From Membranipora membranacea (lineage: Eukaryota > Bryozoa > Gymnolaemata > Cheilostomatida > Membraniporidae): a DNA stretch of 64,000 bases. Under the pieces are notes generated by a model that was given only the letters and a program-made list of their open reading frames with translations, was not told the DNA's origin and made no database searches. A program made the translations under genes and the position numbers. The stretch covers positions 7,361,493 to 7,425,492 of the forward strand of contig OU612071.1 in assembly GCA_914767715.1 (NCBI GenBank). Direction: 5' to 3'. This document shows positions 48,001-58,865 of the stretch, piece by piece (the first letter of the stretch is position 1; each line of letters starts with the position of its first letter).

Positions 48001-49712
48001 TTCACGATTACAGCATGAGCGAGAGCTACTCTGAGTGCGGGGAAACTTACCACGGGAGCATAAGTTTCATCATAATCTACACCAGCCTGCTGTGCATACC
48101 CTTTAGCTACCAGTCGGGCTTTGTACCTCTCCATTGTACCATCGGTAGAGTGTTTGGCTTTAAACACCCACTTACAGCCTATCGTCTGGCGATCTGGTGG
48201 CAGTTCGACCAAATCCCAGGTCTCATTATCCATCAATGCTTGGTACTCAGTCTCAGCAGCTGCCAACCACTGGTCAGAGTGTGGACTTTTGCTAGCATCA
48301 GAGAGACTAACTGGTTCGTCAACGCTTGTCACAGCACAGGCGTAGTGTTGAGTCACCTGTGCATACTCATCTATTCCATAACGAATGATTGGATTTTTGG
48401 TACGAGCAGGGCGTGCAGTTGTGCTAGGCATGACACCTGTGGGAGGTTCTAAGGCTACAGAATCAGGTTTGGCTATGCTTTGTTCGATCGTAGCCAGTGA
48501 AGGCATACCAAACTTTGTTTCGTCAAACACAACATCTCTTCGTACCACCACTCTCTTGGTCGAGGGATCATACAAACGATAGCCTTTGGCTCTGAGGCTA
48601 TATCCTATGTGTACCATACTTTCAGCTTTTGCATCCATCTTATGTCGAAGGGGGTCGGGTATGCGTGCATAGGCTCTGCAACCGAACACGCGGAGACTAC
48701 CAAGGTCAGGCTTTCTACCATGTAACAGCTCATGAGGAGTTGTCATATCTGTGTGAGCTCGAGTCGGCACACGGTTTCGTATATACACATCCGTGGCGAT
48801 GGCTTCAGCCCAGAATGATTTGGGTAGGCCAGACTGTATGATGAGAGCACGTGCAGCCTCACAAACTGTCCGATTGTAGCGCTCAGCACAGCCATTTTGC
48901 TCAGCGGTGTGTCGTACTGTTACCTGATGGTGAATACCTTGTGACTGCAGATAGTCCTCAAACTCGTGTGAGATATACTCGCCCCCATTGTCACTACGTA
49001 ATGTCCCTAGTGTCTGACCGGTCATGTTAGTAACCAAAGCTTCATATTCCCTGAATGTAGAGAAAACATCAGATTTATTACGCAGAAAATACACATGAGT
49101 GAATCTAGTGAAATCATCAATAAAGGAAACAAAATACCTACTACCACCTATTGTTTCATTTCTCATCGGGCCACATACATCGGTGTGCACTAGCTCTAAC
49201 ACACGCTTAGACTTTATTCCAGAAGCCTTGAACGGCTTACGAGCCATTTTCCCTAACACACATGGCTCACAAACACCTATATCATCATTAACATGTAAGT
49301 CACTACCATTGACACTCCATTTACTCATGTTACGGATACTGGCAGTGTTGACATGGGCTAGGCGTTGATGCCATAATGTACAGTTTGATATAGCAGACAG
49401 TGCTGCAGAGTGATCACCGTGAGCAGAATCTATATCTAGGTAGTAAAGTTTGTTGACCAATGTCCCACGGGCACACACCATGTGACGCCTATTCTTAATC
49501 CAGCAACGAGAATGGCCAAACTGAACAACAAATCCGCGTTGTGTTGCTGCTTTTACAGAGAACAAATTACCATTCAAGTTAGGTATGTACAATACATCAT
49601 ACAGCGTACATTGACGATAGTTAGAGCCACTCACCTTTATTCTCAGCTTGATGCTACCCTTACCTACCACTTCGACTTTTGAACCATCAGCTATCGTCAC
49701 TGTTTCAGATCG
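47961..49712 (-). pseudogene. Copia protease end, integrase and RT N-terminus
   Basis: Continues from protease (ETVTIADGSKVEV) through the GAG_pre-integrase region. The HHCC zinc site follows (WHQRLAHVN...CEPCVLGKM), then the integrase core with the D, D, E triad in HTDVCGP, LRSDNGGEY and AEQNGCAERYNR. The RVT_2 start is IGCKWVFKAK..RYKARLVAKG..DYDETYAPV. The frame is lost near 48000, just before the FLNG motif. Confidence 0.9.
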
Positions 49713-49714
49713 CT

Positions 49715-50687
49715 CTAGGGGGTATACTCGTGAAACTCACTCTTAAGACTGGACATATGACTTGTCGCACCGCTATCAATGATCCAGTGATGTGTGACGG
49801 AGTGGTCATCAGTGTTGGGTTTCGATACTATGAAAGCTGACCCTTCACCATACTCGTCATCTATACTCATCTGAGCCATGTGCGACTGGAGAGTGCTACT
49901 GGAGTTGTGCTGACGGCCACGACCAGGGCGTCGGCCTCCTCTGCCACGCTGATGGCCTCTATTTGCAGGACATTCTCTCTGATAGTGGTTGGGATTTCCA
50001 CATATGAAGCAGCCCCTAGGGGTTCTGTTATCAGTTAACAGGGCGGAATCAGAATTAGCTGGGTTATTTCTGATCCCTTGAACGCCGGCATACGCCGGAG
50101 ATCTTTGTTCCTCCATGGCTTTCCGTTTTTGTTCCTCATTCATCAGAGCATTTGATACGTATTGTAATGTCAATGTCTCACCGTGAGCTTCGAGGGCGGT
50201 AACGAGCGTATCGTAGCTGTTGGGCAAACTGCCGAGTAGAGTTACTACTTGATCCTCCTCACTCACTGGAGCTTTTATAGCTGCTAGTTTGTTCGTAATC
50301 TCTTTCATATGCTTCAGATGACTTTCCATCGATTCATTCTCATCCTTGACAGTTCGGAAGTATTTCTTTTTGAGAAACAAACGGTTAGCCAGGCTGTCAC
50401 GCTCGAAATGAGCTTGCAATTTGTCCCATGCTGCTTTAGCGGTCTCACATTCTGTTATCAGGTATAAGAGCTCATCACTCACCGCTAATACTATTTGACT
50501 CAGTGCCATAGCAGCTCTAGAGGCATGCTCTTGCTTATCCTTCGCAGAGGCATCATCAGCAGGAGCAGTTACAGTATTTGTCCACAAAGCCAAACAGATT
50601 TTTGGCTATCAGGTAGTGTTTGAGTTTGAACTTCCAGGTTGTATAGTTGTAAGGCTGGAGCTTAGTAAGCTCCCACTTATCACCCAT
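49715..50687 (-). pseudogene. Copia Gag plus protease start, frame-shifted
   Basis: Starts at MGDKWELTKLQPYNYTTWKF (Gag N-terminus, ATG at 50687). A one-base shift near 50575 interrupts it. It continues with a UBN2-type Gag domain, an RGRGGRRPGRGR basic patch, a CCHC zinc knuckle (CFICGNPNHYQREC) and the protease active site WIIDSGATSHM. The frame then ends at a TAG near 49715; a second shift in a C-run leads into the Pol frame. Confidence 0.85.
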
Positions 50688-50714
50688 CTTCAGTATGTTA
50701 TGCAGAGTAACCTT

Positions 50715-50725
50715 GGCCCATAACC
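50715..50725 (-). other. Copia primer-binding site
   Basis: GGTTATGGGCC on the minus strand directly abuts the 5' LTR. It matches the unusual half-tRNA primer site known for copia. Confidence 0.75.
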
Positions 50726-50885
50726 TATTGTTAATTGACTTGTTCTTTGAGAGAATATAATTGCTTGTATTGAGTAGCCATGGGAGGAACAAAGAAGAAA
50801 AAAAAACGCAATGCATGATGGGAAAAAGGTAACACAACTCTAATTAGCCAAAGGGAACACAACTACAACTACACTATTTACAATA
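50726..50885 (-). repeat. Copia 5' LTR
   Basis: 160 bp, matching the 3' LTR except for one terminal base and one A/C change in an A-rich tract. Confidence 0.9.
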
Positions 50886-50890
50886 CATAT

Positions 50891-51765
50891 TATCAAAGTA
50901 GTATTATCTCCTGTGTGGTTATGTAGCAACCCACTGGTGTGAATTGTCATGTTTGTATCAGTATCAATTAAAGTTTGACAAATTGTTTGAAATTGTGGTA
51001 TTAGGTCAGACTCGTGCTAACAGAATGAATTAGGTTTTCGGGTGAGGATTGTGGCCAGCAAAACCATAAGCCCATTTATTTGTAGTGACCTCACTTAGAT
51101 TGCTGCAGAGTTCATATCGTCAAGCTAGCAGAAAACAATGTCCATACATTAATTGCTTCATTTTTTTTTAAATGTTATATTGGTTACTATAGAAATTTCA
51201 TGGAAATCGATTATTGGTAATGAGTGGAAGAATAAATTTTATGACTTTACCATTAGTAAGATAGCAATGAAATTTACCTTTTTGTATAGTATAAGAAAGA
51301 TCTGAGGCCAGTCAGTCTAGGGCTGGTGATAAGCTGTTGCCCTTAGTATAGTTAAGGTCGCTATAAAAGTTTGTTCCCAAAAACTAGGCTTGTTTGCTGA
51401 CTAACAAGAATGATAAGAGTAGTGGTTAGGCCCACAAATGAAATTGAAGTTTCATTGTGACTGTATACGTCAAAAGGTCCCACTTGTAAGGATTTTCCAT
51501 TTGCTGTTAAAGCTTTTTGGGAATTCAACAAATATTTATAAATGTATTGATTTCTTATACCTGTGTATTATTGAAATTCCCTGCTTAAAAACTTGTAGTT
51601 TATAAAGCCGAGGATAACAGCCTGTATGGTACCAAATCTTAAATAATAGACCTGCATGTATGGTGTAAAATATTTGTACTGGGAACGCCCAAAAATAGCT
51701 GGTTACCCATCTTTCATCTTCCTTCTAACAAAATGTGCACCAAATGATTCTGTGAGGCAAATTTG
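50891..51765. other. intergenic, no gene recognised
   Basis: AT-rich DNA with no recognised feature. Confidence 0.5.
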
Positions 51766-52094
51766 TAGATTGAGGACCTGCATACAGTGATACATAGTAT
51801 ATAGGGTGGTTGATATCAGTGGAGCGGAAAGGTTTGATTCAGAGTAGAAAAGTTTGATGCAGCAGAACAAAATGTTTGATGCAGAGTATAAAAGTTTGAT
51901 GCAGAACAGTAAAGTTTGATGCAGAATAGAAAAGTTTAATTCAGAGTAGAAAAGTTTGATTAAGAGGAGAAAAGTTTGATGCAGAAAAGTTTAATGCAGA
52001 AAAGTTTGATTAAATTCACTGAAATGTTTAATTCAATTCAGGTCTTTTTTAAATTTAATTCACAGCAGATAAGTTTAATTTTATCCGGCTTTCT
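51766..52094 (-). repeat. 17-bp minisatellite block, right inverted copy
   Basis: Inverted relative of 45212-45460 with more repeat copies (GAAAAGTTTGATGCAGA units). Both flanks are conserved, down to ATCCGGCTTTC. Confidence 0.8.
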
Positions 52095-53412
52095 TGGCCA
52101 GATACAGGCTATCAATTCACATTTTTTGAACAAAAGCCTAGCTAAGGTTACCATATTATTGCTCCAACCGGTTTGGGGAATCTCTTCTATACCTAGCAGC
52201 ACCCTTCCTGTATGACCATGATACTGAGTTGTACAAACCCCAGCAGGCACAATCAAACAAGGAGGTAAGTGACAAGAACCACCTTTTCCTGAATGTTAAC
52301 AATTAATAACATATTTATTTTTAGTTTTTTTTAGTCTCTCTCGCTCATCCAATACATAAAATAGTCTACATTTATGTTGAATTCTTGGTGCCTTGGCACC
52401 TAGCTTACTAACACTATCATCTCTTCTATCTAGATACGATCCATTCCATTGCTCCCAGAATAACATAGCTTTGACCTAGTGTAGATTTTGTACTCTAGCA
52501 TACTATACATATGCAAGTGAGATGGACTGCATCATCATTTCATTCCTATCCAAGTCCCACAACAGCCTCACCACAGTGCTCAAAATTTTGAGATTGTCGA
52601 CATCATACTTTTTGGTGTATTTGATTGCAGACACCTTGTTCAAATAGTTGTTATCCGCATTGATCTTGATTTGAACCAACATTTTTGTTTCATAGGATTA
52701 TGTGGGCTTATGTGTGAGGAAATTGACTTATGCGTCAAGCTCAACTGTTCAGAAGGTTAGTTATGGTTATAATGGTTTAGTCAAGGTGTGTTAGGCTAAG
52801 GTTAGGCAACACCAAATTAATACTTTGTTCTAGATGACAAACTCCTTCAATATTTTTGGTTCAGAGGTTCATTACTTTAAACTTTACACCAAAACTGATT
52901 TTGTAGCAGCACAATTTCATTGCCATCTTTTGCTCAGGATGCATCATTTTAATGATAACAAAGGACTAAAAGATGAATAAATTCCAAATATTTAATTTTA
53001 GTCATTTTTGATTGCAGGGTGGAGGCGTTTTTTTATGTCTCATTTTCAATGTCTGAATAAGGTATTAATTTAGTCTGAACATAGGCATGTTTACTTGCTA
53101 GGGCTCAGATTGTTGTCAGCTGTTGATGATTCAAATCGAAGTGATAGGTTGATATTAATACTGTTGGGTTGAGATACTGTGGCCTCCTATATTACAGTGA
53201 TGACACTAGTTTGAACCTTCACAGCCCGACGGGCCCGAAGTCTGAAACCAGAAATAAAATTTAGACCCTTGGCCACCCTCGCATATTTTGTTGATAAGCA
53301 TTTAAAGCATTTGAATTTTTGGTTGGACATTGTTCACTTAATCTTGTGATCCATACATGTCATATTTTCTAGCAAACATCCAACAAGATTGAATTGTCTA
53401 TTTTTTTTCCAG
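52095..53412. other. intergenic; upstream RecQ exon not found
   Basis: No Walker A (GKS/T) exon is visible on the plus strand. A GT/AG-flanked open stretch at about 52697-52763 has no recognisable content. Confidence 0.45.
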
Positions 53413-53877
53413 AATGCCCCATCCCAATTCTCAATTGTAATGCCATTGGTGTCAATGATTAAGAATCTACCCAAGCTCTCGGCAATTCATCTCTCTGCCG
53501 CCACTACTTATGTGTAGGGCTGCGGTGTTCATATTTACTAGCCAGAAGAATATTCTCGATGGCAGTGGGAGAAAGGCGTTACAGGAGGGTTTGAATGTGA
53601 AGACTGTGTTCATCGACGAATTCCATATCGTTGAGCAATGGTAGTTATTCTTTCTCATCATGCGGTATTCAAATATTATGCCCATGATACATCGTAAATA
53701 AACAAATCTATATGACCTCCTTCTGCTTCCGGAGTGAAAATAATGAAAATCCAGACAGAAGCCAGTTATAAGAGGCATTGAAATATTGACATAATTATTT
53801 AGATTTTGTAAATTGAGAAGAAAAAACAAAGGGCTATAAATAAATCATAATAACTGACAATTATCAGGCCTAGTCAA

Positions 53878-53932
53878 GTGCTCAGTCTCCAAGGCGTAGG
53901 GAGTTAGTGGCACCAGGCTACCAAACTCTTAT
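53878..53932 (+). mobile_element. TGCTCAGACTCCAAGG element, copy 2 (partial)
   Basis: AGTGCTCAGTCTCCAAGGCG then GGGAGTTAGTGGC; it ends without the complementary arm. It lies in the RecQ intron. Confidence 0.6.
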
Positions 53933-54040
53933 CCCCATATTCAATATAATCTCTCAAATGTAAATGTTGATGATGGCAGCTATGGGGGTCAATGGAGCTG
54001 AGAAAAACCATACATAGGCAACTGATGACATTTCATCTGG

Positions 54041-54233
54041 GTGCTGAGAAAGGAAAGGACGACGCATTTCGGAGTGCATATGGCAGACTCAACAGCTTGC
54101 ACTCCTTTCTGAGGAGATGCCTTTCGTGTGTATGTCAGCCACTGCCTCTGATGATACCATAGACTATGACAAGACATCTCTAAACATTGTGCCAAATATT
54201 TTCAAAAGTTTCTATCAACAAGAAGAATATAAT
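54041..54233 (+). pseudogene. duplicated RecQ exon B, dead copy
   Basis: Nearly identical to 54377-54570, 338 bp upstream, and including about 45 bp of downstream intron. It lacks the AG acceptor and has one extra A after ATTTTC that puts it out of frame with exon C. It shares the frame shift before MPFV with the other copy. Confidence 0.85.
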
Positions 54234-54656
54234 GTAAGTCATATTATTTTAAGTGTGTATAATTTTTAATGCTCAAATTCGGGATTAAATTTCAATGCCA
54301 ATTAGTACTTTCCCCTAGCCAGACACTCCAAGTAAATAAAGACATGTGCTTACATTCATATTTCATGCTATTTTAGGGGTGCTGAGAAAGGAAAGGACGA
54401 CGCATTTCGGAGTGCATATGGCAGAGTCAACAGCTTGCACTCCTTTCTGAGGAGATGCCTTTCGTGTGTATGTCAGCCACTGCCTCTGATTATACCATAG
54501 ACTATGACAAGACATCTCTAAACATTGTGCCAAATATTTTCAAAGTTTCTATCAACAAGAAGAATATAATGTAAGTCATATTATTTTAAGTGTGTATAAT
54601 TTTTAATGCTCAAATTCAGTAGCATCTAGCGAGTTCCACACGTGGATGTTAATATC

Positions 54657-54766
54657 TGCTCAGACTCCAAGGCGCAGGGAGTTACCTGTGCCAGCTATCA
54701 AACTATCAAACAGAGGAGTTTGATAGCTGGCGCAGGTAACTCCCTGCGCCTTGGAGTCTGAGCTCT
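54657..54766. mobile_element. TGCTCAGACTCCAAGG element, copy 3 (palindrome)
   Basis: A 110-bp near-perfect palindrome: TGCTCAGACTCCAAGGCGCA through GCTATCAAACT and back to TGCGCCTTGGAGTCTGAGC. It sits in the intron between RecQ exons B and C. Confidence 0.85.
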
Positions 54767-55906
54767 AAGACTATTCCCAGTGTGTCGCAATGCTTTCCTG
54801 TTCAATTTCTAAGTGCTGACATTGGCCAACACTTGCAGTTACTCTCAGCCCAGTGACAGTTCAGTTCAGCTGGTGATGGTGTCAACCTTGCGGTTGTCAA
54901 CGTCTCAATTCAGCTTCATTTTCATAAAAAAAATACAAGTTATGTCTTATTCATTCTAGATTTTTTGTTTCATTTGTAGCTATCACACAGTGAGAGTTAC
55001 AGGGAACATTCTTGCAGATTTTAAATGGTTGTGTGAGCTGATTAATTCTAGACCACTAGACCTTCATAGAATGATGATATTCTTCACAAACATCAACACC
55101 TTAGTGGGTGCTTACCAGTACATCACACTTAACACGCATCCACCTGTAGGTTCTACCACCGCCAGAGTGGTTATGTACCACTTGATAACAGACTGCAACA
55201 TCAAGTCAAGAATATTGGCTGACCTTGGCAATTCATCTGGTCATGTTAAAGTATCTCTCTGTTCTAGCAGTCTATCAATGGGGCTCAATTTGAGAAACAT
55301 TGAATATGTCATTCATTACGGTGTTCCCACCACTGCTGGTGCGTTTCTCCAGGATTCTGGTCGCGCTTCTAGGGAATGCGAAGTTGTTGCACATTCTTTT
55401 ATATTAACATATCCTAGAATGGCAAATGGACATAAATTATATCAGACCATGAAGAGCTATGCACAAGGAAAGTCTTGCCTTCGTGAATGTTTGCTTGCTG
55501 ATTTTGGTTGTGACAAACCTTCCGAGCAACAGGCTTGCTGTGATGTTTGCGACCCTGATATCTCATGCCATGTAAAAACCCAGATAGTAGTCTTATGATA
55601 GCTCATTCACAGACAGTTTTAGTGACTCGCTATCAGTAGCATCATTTGGAGATATCAGCTGCTCCAGTGCAGAGGGTGTTTAGTATCAAGAACATTGATT
55701 TATATTACTCAGTCATGTAGATGCATACCAAGGTGGTATCAATCCAGGGCCCTATCCGCTGTGTTAAGTTATTGTCTCGAGTGCCCTTACTCAGAAATTC
55801 ATTTGTATTACTAAGTCATGTGAATGTAGATCAATCCAGGGTCGTTGTCTCTGTGTTATATTGTCTCGAGTGCCCTTGCTCAGAACATTGATTTATATGG
55901 TCTAAT

Positions 55907-55973
55907 TGCTCAGACTACAAGGTGCAGGGAGTTAGTGGCGCCACTAACTCCCTGCACCTTGGAGACTGAGCAC
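55907..55973. mobile_element. TGCTCAGACTCCAAGG element, copy 4 (short palindrome)
   Basis: A 67-bp palindrome with a GTGGCGCCAC centre, a shortened form of copy 3. Confidence 0.85.
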
Positions 55974-56635
55974 TTAGACTATGATTTATATTACCAGGTC
56001 AGGTATATGCATACCATTCCAGGGCCATATTCTCTATGTTTTTTATTACTGTCTCAAGAAAGACTTTACTCTGAACATTTAATTTTATTTGGTACTCGGC
56101 CTTGTTTGTGCATACGCCTATTTTGACTACTGGACATACTGCGCTTCTTAATATTTATAAGTCATTTGCCCTTGTTTTGGACTACCATTTGAATACTTCA
56201 CAATAGAGCTATCGGGTTATAGGCTGTGCTAAACAAACTCACATATTGTCATATATCAAAACTGGCTGATGTACATGTATGACAATGTGTATGTTTGCAA
56301 TATATTTCCTTTATTTATGAAGCAAGCATATCTGGGGTGATCAGAATTAGAGAGGTTGATCGATATGTATTCTAAAACTTCATCTCTTTTTGCACAAGTT
56401 TTACAAAACAAAATTCAATGGAAAGAAGTCACATTTATCAAATTTATGCAGACTCCAAATGTAGATGATAAATACAAATCAACTAAATTTTAAACCGTAC
56501 ATACATATTACAGCTTGAAAGCTGTAAACATTTGATGTAGAAATATGGCCGTGATAAATAACAAGCTGTTTCACTGAGTGGATGCAGTGAAGGATAGAGA
56601 TAGGATAGCCAATGCTATCATAGACTTAATATACT
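55974..56635. other. intergenic, nothing seen
   Basis: No gene or clear repeat. Confidence 0.5.
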
Positions 56636-56639
56636 ATAG

Positions 56640-57390
56640 TTTATTAAGTCTATGAATGCTATAGCCAAATCCATGTGTATCACAGAGTAAGGATATACAG
56701 AGGGGACACTTCAATTCAATGATAGTTATAGTGCCTGTGGTTTTTTTTTTCACTGGGGAAAATTGTGCACAGCTGGATGCCAAAAACTCATTATCTCTAT
56801 GTGTTATAGTGTCATTTTTCTTGCAGACATCCCTACCTTTGATGGGCCATAATTCATTCTGTATTAATCCTAAATACTGATTTTCAACATGTCCAACCTT
56901 CAAGCTATACACCATATTGTTGTCATTTTTTGCTTGGATACATCGGCTATGAGCTAGCTGTGTTTTTTAAATTGAGTTAATATATCATATAGACTTACAT
57001 GTGGCTTGGGTCAATACACGGACATTTCCCAATTTTGATAACCAGAAGTTTATCAATTGTCACACGTAAATCTATATGATAAAACTCATTTTACAAATGC
57101 AGATAGCTCTTAGCCTATGTATCTTTGCAACAAATGACAATAATATGGTGTATAGCTTGAAAGTTGGACATTCCAACAAAGTTGGACATCAGTCATTAGG
57201 ATAAATACAGACTGAGTTAAGGCCCATCAAAGGTAGGGATGTCTGCGAGAAAAGTGACACTATAACACATAGAGATAATGAGATTGTGGCATCCAGCTGT
57301 GCACAATTTTCCCCCACTGAATCAAAATCCACAGGCACTTTTACTATTATCGAAGCGTCCCCTCTATATATCCTTACTCTGTGTATGTTA
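56640..57390. mobile_element. about 750-bp foldback element, diverged arms
   Basis: Arms of about 260 bp (roughly 56660-56925 and 57130-57390) are inverted. Example: GACATCCCTACCTTTGATGG on the left against its complement CCATCAAAGGTAGGGATGTC on the right. The centre is near 57030. No coding capacity. Confidence 0.8.
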
Positions 57391-57610
57391 TCAAAGAATA
57401 TGTTACTGTTTTGTATAACTGTGATCCATATAGCAATCATAATCTTTGCACGGTTGAGTGCACTAAGAAATAACCTAAGTTCTACAACTTCAGTTTTCTG
57501 CAAGTTATGTGCCTAAGGCTATTTTTTAATTTTCAGAGTTGTGCTTCTTGATGATTTTGTGAAATTGAGGAGGCAACTCTGAATTGTGAGCCTGTTGAGA
57601 TAATAGGTTT

Positions 57611-57685
57611 TTGCTCAGACGGGGAAGGGGAGAGGAGTTTGATAGCTTGCGCAAGTAACTCCCTGTGCCTTGGAGTCTGAGCACT
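57611..57685 (-). mobile_element. TGCTCAGACTCCAAGG element, copy 5
   Basis: Minus-strand copy of the 44681-44758 form, with the same TTGCGCAAG internal sequence and TGCTCAGACGG end. Confidence 0.75.
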
Positions 57686-57839
57686 TAGACTATGTATGCG
57701 GTGCCTAGTTCTAATTGTGTTATTTTATACATACTTTTATTAAGGACTAGGAATCTTTGGACTGGGTGCCCTAGTATTTGCATATATTATTGCTTCCTTA
57801 CTTAAGAATCAAAATAAATCTATCTAATTTTTTATTTGT

Positions 57840-58200
57840 GTTCACAAGAGCATTCAATTCTGGCAAAGGCCATATTTTTACACTCATCAATATTCAAAAT
57901 TCCTCTGAGGCGCGCTGGCAGAATTGCAAAACAAGCTTGTGGATACAGTGCAAGCTTCAACTGTATAAACAGGGATTACTTGTGCACATATGAGACTCAT
58001 TCAGACAGGGAAGTGGAACTGTTTTAAGTTGTGATGATTGTATCGAATGAATTGAAGTCTGTATTAACAAAAGGACAGTGTAGGCCTAACGCCTTTTGTA
58101 TAGTTGAAACGTGAGAAAGAATTTAAACTGAGTGCGCGCTAAAGAATTTATACTTAGCACTGAGATTGACTTATGCTGAGCTCAGACAGGGAAGTAAACA
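57840..58200 (-). repeat. diverged inverted relative of the 41.3-42.7 kb repeat
   Basis: Carries ACAAGCTTGTGGATACAGTG, CATTCAGACAGGGAAGTGGA and GAGCTCAGACAGGGAAGT in inverted order relative to the tandem pair 15 kb to the left. Confidence 0.55.
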
Positions 58201-58756
58201 GCACAGGAAGCTTATTATGATGGCATAGAGAGAAACATTGATCGATGTGATATATGGGGATTTAAAAGCAAAACAGGGGTAGCAGCATCCAATGTTCTCT
58301 CCCTCAGGCTTGAACAAAAGAAGCGGTAGTAACTTTGTAATGCACAGAACAGATATGATCCAGAATGTGATACACAACCCTAAACAATAGTTTTGTTCCT
58401 ACTGCATTAAACTTGCCTAGACCCGTAGAAATTAGGTTTTAGAATAAAATAATAGTACGCTTACCTCGACTACGATAAATATGATACACACAATAAACTA
58501 AAAGGTATTTTGTTTGACCAGAAAATGACAACTCGAGCTGCACCAGCTCTAAGTCTGACAGGGAAATTGGAGGTGCAAATCAAACCCAGTATGTTATGCT
58601 GTATAACAAAAACTACTTTGAATAATTCAATCAGACCAGTCCAATTCGCAGAACCACTTAAAGTGGCTGTTCATGAGTGTTTATGGGTTGTAAGTAGGTC
58701 ACCAATCTCAATTAATTTATTATACAAAAACATCATTGCTAAAGATTGCTGAGCTA

Positions 58757-58865
58757 TCACTGCGTTTCATACCCAAGAATTGTTGGACAATTCTGTACAA
58801 TTCTAGAATTGTTCGAAACTGACCCATATATCATTACCCAACCAGCAACCATTATTGTGTAATTA
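58757..58865 (+). repeat. dispersed 108-bp repeat, copy 2
   Basis: Near-identical to 43826-43933. Confidence 0.85.

Larger units (their letters stand above)
46500..50885 (-). mobile_element. complete Copia LTR retrotransposon
   Basis: A 4386-bp element on the minus strand with 160-bp LTRs at both ends that differ at about two positions, flanked by the 5-bp duplication CATAT (46495-46499, 50886-50890). Right after the 5' LTR is GGTTATGGGCC, the primer site used by Drosophila copia (internal initiator-tRNA-Met fragment). Gag, protease, integrase, RT and RNase H come in the Ty1/Copia order. Near-identical LTRs imply recent insertion. Three single-base frame shifts interrupt the polyprotein, but I saw no in-frame nonsense codon. 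Confidence 0.95.
53413..55598 (+). pseudogene. RecQ-like DNA helicase, 5'-incomplete and frame-shifted
   Basis: Exon A 53413-53640: acceptor TTTTCCAG, motif Ia SIVMPLVSMIK, Walker B VFIDEFHIVEQW (DEFH instead of DEAH). Exon B 54377-54570: joins across a split Trp codon to GAEKGKDDAFRSAYGR, then motif III MSATAS, to FKVSINKKNI. Exon C 54980-55598: motif V SMGLNLRNIEYVIHYG, motif VI QDSGRASRE and the RecQ zinc site (CLREC..FGC..CCDVCD). Frames break once in exon A (around 53510) and once in exon B (before MPFV). The Walker A exon is absent. It is most likely a dead copy from a multicopy RecQ-like family; assembly indels are the alternative. Confidence 0.8.

Noticed and set aside
46888-49682. 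Plus-strand frames opposite the Copia polyprotein
   Set aside because: Antisense shadows of the minus-strand element.
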